DNA of 5,853 nt from Candidatus Zhuqueibacterota bacterium. GTDB lineage: Bacteria; SM23-31. The notes beneath the pieces were generated by a model that saw only the letters and a program-made list of their open reading frames with translations, was not told the DNA's origin and searched no databases. The stretch's first letter is position 1. Every line of letters begins with the position of its first letter. The stretch is from contig JADFON010000137.1 in NCBI GenBank assembly GCA_022562855.1, forward strand, positions 1 to 5,853, read 5' to 3'. Position numbers and translations under genes: made by a program. Shown here in pieces: positions 1 to 5,445 of this stretch.

Positions 1-597
1 TTCAATATCCTGCTCACCCGCGAGCAAGTCTCTAAGCCGGTTCGATATATCCATCACAACATTTTTTTCAATCGTACCGCCGGGACCGATGGCTCCGGGC
101 TGACTGCCGCCGTGACCGGGGTCGATCACAACCCTGAATTTTTTGTCGGAATTTTGATTATACGTAAGCTCAAATTGGGCAGGGTAGTTCGAAAAAACCA
201 TCTCCGGTTCTTCCTGAAGAGACTTGAACGTAAATACCAAACGTGATTTTCTCGGTTCGATCTGCTCCATTTCGATCTTCTGCAAATTGCCGAAATGTAT
301 CGTTGTTCCGCGGGTAACATTTAACCTGCTGTCATCCAATTCCAGAAAATATTGATTTTCAGAAGTTTTGCCGAATTGATACCGGGGAATAACCTCTTCT
401 GTACCGGGCGTCAACGGAATCGTAATGAGGTTTCTACTGTAGGATACATCGTTTATCAGAAAATCGGGTGGGATGTTACGTACATAATCATCGTAATATA
501 TGCCGCCGGAAATAACGGCAAATATGGTAAAAAATGAAATCCCGGGGAGTTTGCTCAAGAATTTCGACCACCCGGACCGCGTTATTTTTCTGTCCAT
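1..597 (-). CDS. N-acetylmuramoyl-L-alanine amidase with AMIN-like region, 3' end outside window
   Basis: The first 199 codons, read from an ATG at 597-595, are open to the window edge. The protein should be a zinc amidase cleaving the bond between N-acetylmuramic acid and L-alanine in peptidoglycan (Amidase_3 family). Residues about 1-18 are basic, 20-34 form a hydrophobic segment with no obvious signal-peptidase site, so a membrane anchor is likely. Residues about 45-150 are beta-rich with the pattern of an AMIN domain, the envelope-targeting module. The catalytic domain opens at about 155 with [10 protein letters not shown]162 is the first zinc ligand and E177, in TIEKN, the second. The third ligand and catalytic Glu lie beyond the edge. 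This ATG is the first after an in-frame stop at 642-640; only a weak purine stretch (GGTGG) precedes it. The family assignment is firm; the exact paralogue (AmiA/B/C type) cannot be told. Confidence 0.9.
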   Translation of the reverse strand, partial: MDRKITRSGWSKFLSKLPGISFFTIFAVISGGIYYDDYVRNIPPDFLINDVSYSRNLITIPLTPGTEEVIPRYQFGKTSENQYFLELDDSRLNVTRGTTIHFGNLQKIEMEQIEPRKSRLVFTFKSLQEEPEMVFSNYPAQFELTYNQNSDKKFRVVIDPGHGGSQPGAIGPGGTIEKNVVMDISNRLRDLLAGEQDIE

Positions 598-654
598 TGG
601 GTATCCACCACTACGTGGAAAGTTACAGGGATAATCAGACTAAGTGCAAGATGC

Positions 655-660
655 ATTATA
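655..660 (-). promoter_or_regulatory. possible -10 box for the amidase gene
   Basis: On the minus strand this is a perfect TATAAT, which would start transcription near 648, about 50 bases before the amidase ATG. No good -35 hexamer stands 16-18 bases upstream; a TTGACG at 693-688 is 27 bases away, too far. The call rests on the -10 match alone in AT-rich DNA and is weak. Confidence 0.3.
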
Positions 661-760
661 GAACTATGGATTAATCAATTTCCCCGGCGTCAAAAAGTAA
701 ATACAAATTTCTAATAATACAATTCAAATTAAACTATACATTATCTCTACGGCGCTTGTG

Positions 761-776
761 TCATAAAGTTTTATGA
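761..776. repeat. 16-bp inverted repeat upstream of amidase
   Basis: Arms TCATAAA (761-767) and TTTATGA (770-776) are perfectly complementary around a central GT. It could be an operator for a dimeric regulator of the amidase gene, but it lies about 110 bases upstream of the candidate -10, or it could be the outer edge of the adjoining palindromic element. AT-rich palindromes of this size also occur by chance. Confidence 0.35.
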
Positions 777-912
777 GAGTGTTGCAAAACCCGTGAAAAC
801 GGGAATCCATTAAATCAATCGAAACATATCTGGATTCCGTGTCCCCAGAAAGAAGGGGCAGGCCCAAAAACAGGGGCCACATAGTGGCAGGCAGGCTAAG
901 CACGGAATGACA
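774..912. repeat. compound palindromic dispersed repeat, copy 1
   Basis: The stretch is a chain of hairpins. CCCGT/ACGGG (790-794, 799-803) closes a GAAA loop. GGAATCCA (802-809) pairs with TGGATTCC (831-838). ATTCCGTG (834-841) pairs with CACGGAAT (901-908) around an interior containing CCCC/GGGG (843-846, 855-858), GGCCC/GGGCC (861-865, 874-878) and GCCAC/GTGGC (876-880, 884-888). Alternation of GGAATCCA, TGGATTCC and GGAATGACA is typical of short non-coding repeats scattered through many bacterial genomes; that comparison is from memory. A related copy lies inverted at 1617-1706. GAGAGTGTTGCAAAAC at its left edge (774-789) resembles a transposon terminus. Boundaries are approximate and no coding capacity is credible. 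Confidence 0.6.
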
Positions 913-974
913 TTTTTCCCCTTTCCTCAAATAACACAACGTGCAGAGAATTCGATCCTTATATCCGTATTCAC

Positions 975-1010
975 AAAAAAAACCGGCATCATACCAATGC
1001 CGGTTTTTTT
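975..1010 (-). terminator. bidirectional factor-independent terminator of the STAS gene
   Basis: Stem AACCGGCAT (981-989) pairs with ATGCCGGTT (997-1005) around a 7-base loop, flanked by eight A on the left and seven T in all on the right. Read on the minus strand it is a GC-rich hairpin followed by eight U, 32 bases past the STAS stop codon. The symmetrical A and T tracts let it work on both strands, although no plus-strand gene in view reads into it. Confidence 0.88.
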
Positions 1011-1041
1011 ATATGGTTGATACTCAGAAAATCAGCAAAAA

Positions 1042-1410
1042 TTAGACAGTCATATCCTCTTCGACCAATTCCTCATCAAAACTCTTCACTGCTTCGTCAA
1101 CGGTCTCATAGTTTTTAAACACTTTAATGATCTGGGAGATAATCATTATACTCTTGACCTTCTTTGTCAGCCGCGCCAGTCTGATTGAGCCGTTCTTGTT
1201 GACAACAGAAGTGTAACAAGCGATCAGCGTACCAAGACCAACACTGTTGATCCATTTTACCTTGCCAAGGTCAAAAACAATTTCGGAAACGTTTTCATCG
1301 AGAAGTTCGTCGATCCTGTCGCGCAGTTCCTGGGTATCGGATCCCCCCATCAGATTCCCCTTGATCGTAAGAACCATGACTTCATTGATCTTTTTTTCTT
1401 TAAACGTCAT
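1042..1410 (-). CDS. STAS-domain protein, anti-sigma factor antagonist-like
   Basis: A 122-residue cytoplasmic protein made almost entirely of one STAS domain (SpoIIAA/RsbV type). Family members bind or release an anti-sigma kinase according to phosphorylation of one serine, and so control sigma factor activity; some instead work in other partner-switching outputs. The diagnostic segment is IVFDLGKVKWINSVGLG: S56 (numbered from ATG 1410) aligns with SpoIIAA Ser58, with Asn55 in place of the usual Asp. The tail is strongly acidic (DEELVEEDMTV). The start is ATG 1410 because AAGGAG (1425-1420 on the minus strand) sits about 9 bases ahead; the GTG at 1419 abuts that site and cannot be served by it. 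No RsbW-type kinase, PP2C phosphatase or sigma factor lies in the window, so the partner is unknown. Confidence 0.9.
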   Translation of the reverse strand: MTFKEKKINEVMVLTIKGNLMGGSDTQELRDRIDELLDENVSEIVFDLGKVKWINSVGLGTLIACYTSVVNKNGSIRLARLTKKVKSIMIISQIIKVFKNYETVDEAVKSFDEELVEEDMTV

Positions 1411-1469
1411 CGGTATCACTCCTTATATTTTTTCACAGATAAATCGTCACAACTTACTTGCATCATCTA

Positions 1470-1499
1470 ATAATTGTCATTTGCATAAGGATACGTCAA
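1470..1499 (-). promoter_or_regulatory. possible sigma70-like promoter of the STAS gene
   Basis: On the minus strand TTGACG (1499-1494) is followed after 18 bases by AATTAT (1475-1470), giving 5/6 and 4/6 matches to the sigma70 consensus. Transcription would begin near 1463, leaving a leader of roughly 53 bases with the Shine-Dalgarno site AAGGAG at its end. Other AT-rich hexamers nearby make this choice uncertain. Confidence 0.35.
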
Positions 1500-1616
1500 G
1501 ACGGCAAAAGAGTTTCAAACAGGGGAATCAATAGCTCAAATTTTCAACAAAAATTGGGCAAGCGCATCCAACCAATTCTCCTCGATAAATTCATCTATTT
1601 TTATGACAGTAGCGTA

Positions 1617-1706
1617 GACATTCCTGCCTGCCCCGCTTTTCGGGCCTGCCCCCGTTTTTCGGGCCTGCCCCCGTTTTTCGGGTCTGCGAATAAAAGATCT
1701 GGATGG
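1617..1706. repeat. compound palindromic dispersed repeat, copy 2 (inverted)
   Basis: Read on the minus strand this stretch runs ATCCAGATC, then GGGGCAGGCCCGAAAAACGG blocks, then GGCAGGCAGGAATGTC. Copy 1 shows, in the same order on the plus strand, TCTGGATTCC, GGGGCAGGCCCAAAAACAGG and GGCAGGCAGG...GGAATGAC. Shared wording and order make the two copies one family in opposite orientations on either side of the STAS gene. This copy lacks most of the left hairpins of copy 1 and has expanded its middle into a tandem array. Confidence 0.55.
1627..1682. repeat. three-unit 18/19-bp GC-rich tandem repeat
   Basis: Units are 1627-1644 (18 bp, CCTGCCCCGCTTTTCGGG), 1645-1663 and 1664-1682 (both CCTGCCCCCGTTTTTCGGG). 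The last two are identical and the first differs slightly. Each unit carries a small hairpin, CCCG/CGGG around a T-rich loop. A seventh-base fragment of a fourth unit (TCTGCG) follows. Identical adjacent units suggest recent duplication by replication slippage. Confidence 0.85.
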
Positions 1707-1782
1707 CTGACTTCAATTTATTAAATCTGATTAATTCATAATCTTTTGAATTCGTCATACAACACGATGTAAAAGGTCGTGG

Positions 1783-1806
1783 CACCCACAAACGTGTTTG
1801 TGGGTG
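1783..1806. repeat. perfect palindromic hairpin with 11-bp arms
   Basis: CACCCACAAAC (1783-1793) and GTTTGTGGGTG (1796-1806) are exact reverse complements around a central GT. It has no following T tract, lies 277 bases after the nearest candidate promoter and has no gene ending nearby, so it is not a normal terminator. It could be a protein-binding operator, a cruciform-type end of an IS200/IS605-like or REP-type element, or part of a non-coding RNA. None of these is shown by the sequence alone. Confidence 0.8.
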
Positions 1807-1836
1807 AATCTTCCACTAACTTCAATAATAACAATC

Positions 1837-1869
1837 CCGCTTAGCCCCGAAGGGACTCCTGTGGAGCGG
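1837..1869. other. potential three-way-junction fold
   Basis: An outer stem CCG/CGG (1837-1839, 1867-1869) encloses two short hairpins: CCC-CGAA-GGG (1845-1854), with a stable-type tetraloop, and CTCC-TGT-GGAG (1856-1866). Together with the hairpin at 1783-1806 it forms a compact structured block in otherwise AT-rich DNA. It may be an end of a decayed mobile element or a structured RNA; stems are short and the fold is unproved. Confidence 0.35.
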
Positions 1870-2056
1870 TAAAGAGCAAATCTAAGGATTCTATAAATTA
1901 TCCGGGTTAGAAAAAATATATTTCTATCAGCATAAATCTTAAACGATTTGCTTCAATCAGCGTCAGAATATATTAAAAATACAACCTCATAAATTATTTT
2001 TGTTTTGTTCAGGTTTCCCGTCAGTTCGCATCTATGACAATCAGGCGGATTTTTTC
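1870..2056. other. AT-rich non-coding stretch, nothing recognised
   Basis: This part of the gap before the peptidase gene is rich in A and T, contains stops in all frames at short intervals, and shows no gene, tRNA, riboswitch or clear repeat that I can identify. It may include upstream promoter DNA for the peptidase gene. Confidence 0.5.
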
Positions 2057-2085
2057 TTGACCTGCAAACCGAAATTGTGTATTTT
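2057..2085 (+). promoter_or_regulatory. sigma70-like promoter of the M14 peptidase gene
   Basis: TTGACC (2057-2062, 5/6 to consensus) is followed by a 17-base spacer and TATTTT (2080-2085, 4/6). Transcription would start near 2092, giving a leader of about 50 bases that holds the AGGAGG ribosome-binding site. Spacing is ideal and position fits the revised start at 2143. It would leave the TTG at 2098 only a few bases into the transcript with no room for a ribosome-binding site. Confidence 0.55.
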
Positions 2086-2129
2086 ATTTGACCTTTTTTG
2101 ATTAGTATGAAATCAAACAACAATAAAGC

Positions 2130-2135
2130 AGGAGG
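2130..2135 (+). promoter_or_regulatory. ribosome-binding site that fixes the peptidase start at 2143
   Basis: A perfect AGGAGG lies 7 bases before ATG 2143. It lies downstream of the alternative starts TTG 2098 and ATG 2107, so these would only add 15 or 12 poorly supported residues in front of the signal peptide. Confidence 0.9.
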
Positions 2136-2142
2136 AAATTTG

Positions 2143-5100
2143 ATGAGTTTGTCTTCCTTTTTTCACTCGAGAAAAAAATCAAGTAACGGAGTAATAACCG
2201 GGTATTTTTTGGTTGGGTTAGCGGTTGTTCTTCTTTTTTCAACCGTTGCCGCCGCCCAGCAAAAAATAGACGAGGAGTATACGCGGTTGATACGTGAAAA
2301 CACATATGGACCGTTCACAACAAAATATGTCGATTATCTCCCCTACTCTAAGAACGTGCCGACGCCTCTAGACGTTCTTGGACATATTGCCGGCGCGCCG
2401 GATGTCCTGACTTACACCAAGGATATCTACAATTATATGCGCAGACTCGACGAAGCTTCCGACAGAGTAAAAGTTTTTACTATCGGAACAACAGAAGAAG
2501 GAAGAGAGATGATAGTCGTTCTTATTTCGGACAAGGACCACATCAAGAACCTCGATAAACATAAAGAGATGACGGCAAAACTCGCCGACCCAAGAACGAT
2601 AAGCGAATCCGAAGCGGAGGATTTAATAGAAGATACTTTGCCGTTTTATATGTCGCTTGCGGGGCTGCATTCCGGAGAGACCGGTTCTCCGGAAATGCAC
2701 ATGGAACTTGCGTACCGTCTTGCGGTCGATGAATCTCCATTCATCAGGGATATTCGAAAAAACTCTATAATAATGCTTGTTCCTGCCGCGGAACCCGACG
2801 GGCGTGATAAAATCGTCGATCTACATATGGCAAAAAGGATCGATCCCGATGCGGTGGTCCCTTCAAGGCTGATATGGTGGGGAGCGTATGTCGCGCATGA
2901 TAACAACCGTGACGCGCTTTCTCTCTCGCTGGAATCGTCAAAAAACGTCAATAGGACTTTTCTCGAATATCACCCTCAGGTATTGCATGACCTGCACGAA
3001 TCCGCAAGCCATTTATATATATCAACCGGCACCGGTCCATATAATGCGTGGTATGACCCTATCGTGATAAACGAGTGGCAGTCGATGGCATATGTCGAGA
3101 TCAGCGAAATGACGAAATTGGGTGTTCCCGGCGTGTGGACGCACAACTTTTTTGACGGCTGGGGAGCAATGTATATGTCATATGCGGCGAATTCACACAA
3201 CGCAATAGGCAGATTTTATGAGACACAGGGAGCCGGAGACGCGAGAACACGCGACATAGGCAGCCCGGGAAGAAACCCGCAGCGCGCATGGTTTCGTCCC
3301 AATCCGCCTCTTTCTTTTACAAAGTGGTCGATCCGTAATAATAACAACATCATGCAGAGCGCGCTTCTTATCGGTATGCATAATACCGCTGTAAACAGAA
3401 AACTGTTTATGGAGAACTTTTACCTGAAAAGCAAGCGCTCCGTCGAGAAGGCGACAACCGAGGGACCCGCCGCATATGTATTTCCGGCAAGCGATACGCG
3501 TAAATTTCAACAAGCCCGTCTTCTCAACCTGCTTCGTCTTCAGGGTGTAGAAGTACACGAAGCCAATTCCTCTTTTACCGTAGAAGACCAAACTTTCGGT
3601 GCAGGTAGTTACGTGGTGAGATTAGACCAGCCATACTCCCGTGCAGCCGATATTTACCTTGACAAACAGTATTATAATCCGAACGATCCAAGACCGTACG
3701 ACGATACGGGATGGACACTTGGTCCGCTTTATAATGCAAAAACCGTCCGTATAGAAGACGTGTCGATACTTTCGGTCTCGATGACCATGATGGATGAGAT
3801 CAAGCCTGAGGGCGGTGTAAAGGTTCTGACTCATGAAGATGATCAAAATGTGAGCTTTTTAGATGAAAGAAAACCAATCATTTATGTTGACGGAATAAAA
3901 GTGCAATCTGAAATTTCAGCAGGGAGTCTAATGGGATCGCCGGCATCCGGCGGACTCCGAAAACTTGTTGTTTACCCCCGGATTGACGATTTTGCTTCAA
4001 CAGCTTACTTGATAAACTATAACGCAAATAACAATCTCATAACTTTTAGATTCAGGAAAAAAGAACTGACCATCCATGGAGCTGAAGAGTCGTTCAGCGT
4101 TGGCGGTGTTGATTTCAGTTCGGGTACGTTTATTCTCCGTTCATCCGAAAATCCCGGCGACCTTGAGCAGCAACTTGACGAAATAGGTAAAGAACTCGGG
4201 TTTATTGCTTATGGAGTTTCAGAAGTTCCCGATGTCGGAATGCATGAAATAGAGGTTCCGCGGATTGCTCTCGTTCACAACTGGTATTCGACACAGACTG
4301 AGGGATGGATCCGTATCGCATTTGACGAATACGGCGTCGAATACGATTATTTCGGTCTCCAGAAAATCCGGGATAATTCAAGATTGAGAAGCGATTATGA
4401 TGTCATTATATTCGGACCAATGAGTATGCAGCGAATGTTGAACGGCGTTGAAGGCGATAACCCGATTCCTTACAAGAAAACAGAACTGACCCCGAATATC
4501 GGACGTCAGGATGAGACCGACGATATCAGGGGCGGTATCGAATTCGACGGCGTGGTAAACCTGCAAAACTTCGTTAAATCCGGCGGTGTTCTCATAACCA
4601 TGACAAGCGCCACAGAAATGCCGATCCATTTCTTTTTTGCACAGGGACTCTCACAAAAAGACACCGAAGGTTTGTGGGCGCGCGGCGGCGTTTATAAAGC
4701 CATTGTTGACGACCGGTCAAGCCCTATCGTATACGGGTATGACAATGAAGTCGGTGTATATTTCAGAAACTCCCCGGTCTTTAACGGGGGCAGGGCGACG
4801 GGCGGTCCGTTTTCGACCACAGCAAGACCGAGTGGGCGCGGCGGACCTGACGATGCCGATATTATCCAGGGAAGAGACAGAAATCTCGGTCAACCTTCCG
4901 GGAGCGAAGGACAGCCTGTAATAAGCAGGCGAGATTCTATCCAAAATCAACCGCAGAGCGGCGATGGATTTGCCCGTGGACGCGGCGGCAGAGGCGGTTT
5001 TGGCGGCAGAGGTGGTCGAGGAGGAGGCGCCGTCCAGTATAAAACGATTTTGAGCTTTAACAGCAATTCCCAGGACCTGCTGATAAGCGGCGGTATGAGA

Positions 5101-5259
5101 AACGGCGAGATTCTTGCCGGTACTCCTGCAATAGTCGATGCAAAAATGGGTGACGGTCATACGCTTCTGTTCAGCATAAATCCGTTCTGGAGAGGTGAAA
5201 CTCAAGGATCGTATGCATTTGTGTTTAATGCGTTATTACATTACAACGATCTGAAATAA
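2143..5259 (+). CDS. exported M14-family zinc metallopeptidase with C-terminal GATase1-like domain
   Basis: A 1038-residue protein from ATG 2143. Residues 1-38 are a signal peptide: basic R10-K11-K12, hydrophobic 17-35, cleavage likely after A36-A37-A38. The M14 domain (about 75-415) has HSGE (H176 and E179, zinc ligands), EPDG at 217-220 where NPDG is usual, HDNNRD with N255/R256 matching the substrate-carboxylate pair, HDLHE with H282 as probable third ligand, and GRFYETQG with E360 as the likely catalytic Glu. All active-site elements are present, so activity on peptide C-termini is expected; substrate unknown. Residues about 416-705 are beta-rich. From 706 (IALVHNWYS) a GATase1-like fold follows, with DYDVIIFGP near 752 and LQNFVKSGGVLI near 807, interrupted by an Arg-Gly-rich linker (882-963) and ending at 1036. 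The protein has no cysteine, so the GATase1-like part cannot use the usual Cys nucleophile and is probably structural. Single-gene unit with its own promoter and terminator. Confidence 0.92.
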   Translation: MSLSSFFHSRKKSSNGVITGYFLVGLAVVLLFSTVAAAQQKIDEEYTRLIRENTYGPFTTKYVDYLPYSKNVPTPLDVLGHIAGAPDVLTYTKDIYNYMRRLDEASDRVKVFTIGTTEEGREMIVVLISDKDHIKNLDKHKEMTAKLADPRTISESEAEDLIEDTLPFYMSLAGLHSGETGSPEMHMELAYRLAVDESPFIRDIRKNSIIMLVPAAEPDGRDKIVDLHMAKRIDPDAVVPSRLIWWGAYVAHDNNRDALSLSLESSKNVNRTFLEYHPQVLHDLHESASHLYISTGTGPYNAWYDPIVINEWQSMAYVEISEMTKLGVPGVWTHNFFDGWGAMYMSYAANSHNAIGRFYETQGAGDARTRDIGSPGRNPQRAWFRPNPPLSFTKWSIRNNNNIMQSALLIGMHNTAVNRKLFMENFYLKSKRSVEKATTEGPAAYVFPASDTRKFQQARLLNLLRLQGVEVHEANSSFTVEDQTFGAGSYVVRLDQPYSRAADIYLDKQYYNPNDPRPYDDTGWTLGPLYNAKTVRIEDVSILSVSMTMMDEIKPEGGVKVLTHEDDQNVSFLDERKPIIYVDGIKVQSEISAGSLMGSPASGGLRKLVVYPRIDDFASTAYLINYNANNNLITFRFRKKELTIHGAEESFSVGGVDFSSGTFILRSSENPGDLEQQLDEIGKELGFIAYGVSEVPDVGMHEIEVPRIALVHNWYSTQTEGWIRIAFDEYGVEYDYFGLQKIRDNSRLRSDYDVIIFGPMSMQRMLNGVEGDNPIPYKKTELTPNIGRQDETDDIRGGIEFDGVVNLQNFVKSGGVLITMTSATEMPIHFFFAQGLSQKDTEGLWARGGVYKAIVDDRSSPIVYGYDNEVGVYFRNSPVFNGGRATGGPFSTTARPSGRGGPDDADIIQGRDRNLGQPSGSEGQPVISRRDSIQNQPQSGDGFARGRGGRGGFGGRGGRGGGAVQYKTILSFNSNSQDLLISGGMRNGEILAGTPAIVDAKMGDGHTLLFSINPFWRGETQGSYAFVFNALLHYNDLK
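4786..5031 (+). other. low-complexity Arg-Gly-rich insert within the peptidase
   Basis: Residues about 882-963 of the peptidase are low in hydrophobic residues and rich in G, R, S, P, D and Q, ending in an 18-residue core (945-962) with 12 Gly, 5 Arg and four RGG triplets. It sits between VYFRNSPVF and VQYKTILSF, two beta-like segments of the C-terminal domain, so it is probably a surface loop or flexible linker. The reading frame is intact on both sides, so this is a true part of the protein rather than a frameshift. Codons GGC/GGT and CGC/AGA are mixed, arguing against a simple triplet expansion. Confidence 0.75.
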
Positions 5260-5305
5260 CCGGAAGGCGATATAAAGTCATTTTAAACCGGAACCACATT
5301 ATCAG

Positions 5306-5349
5306 CGCAGCCGTTCCTATACATAAGGAGTCCGGCTGCGTTTTGTTTT
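5306..5349 (+). terminator. factor-independent terminator of the peptidase gene
   Basis: CGCAGCCG (5306-5313) pairs with CGGCTGCG (5333-5340); inside, TCCT and AGGA extend the stem around an AT-rich loop. The T-rich tail TTTTGTTTT (5341-5349) follows at once. It starts 47 bases after the peptidase stop and separates that gene from the next one on the same strand. Confidence 0.9.
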
Positions 5350-5445
5350 GGATATGAAGGGTATGGTACACTACCGCATAGTGATTGGTTAGGCATGCCG
5401 CTACAAATCGGCGGAACTGCTATATTATAAAAATTGGATGTAAAA

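Noticed and set aside
126-537. Small open frames 126-320 (minus) and 352-537 (plus)
   Set aside because: Both lie within the amidase gene in other frames, and the amidase reading carries recognisable catalytic motifs.
724-939. 71-codon minus-strand open frame
   Set aside because: It is made of the palindromic repeat; composition and lack of a ribosome-binding site argue against a gene.
1627-1682. CRISPR-like array
   Set aside because: Units are contiguous with no unique spacers and only 18-19 bp long, so this is a simple tandem repeat.
1247-1791. Open frames 1247-1534 and 1458-1724 (plus) and 1591-1791 (minus)
   Set aside because: They overlap the STAS gene antisense or run through the tandem GC-rich array, which yields repeated nonsense peptides; no starts with good ribosome-binding sites.
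1411-2142. tRNA, riboswitch or rRNA in the long gap
   Set aside because: I looked for cloverleaf anchors such as a GTTC-type T arm with CCA end and for known riboswitch cores, and saw none.
4637-5205. 94-codon plus-strand and 162-codon minus-strand open frames inside the peptidase gene
   Set aside because: They arise from the Gly/Arg-rich, GC-rich codons of the peptidase insert, and have no recognisable domain; the peptidase frame is continuous and family-consistent here.
5258-5296. Short direct repeat AACCGGAA just after the peptidase stop
   Set aside because: Eight bases occurring twice within 40 is too little to call a feature.
5369-5383. Small inverted repeat CACTA/TAGTG before the last gene
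   Set aside because: A 5-bp stem is expected by chance and has no T tract or clear link to a promoter.
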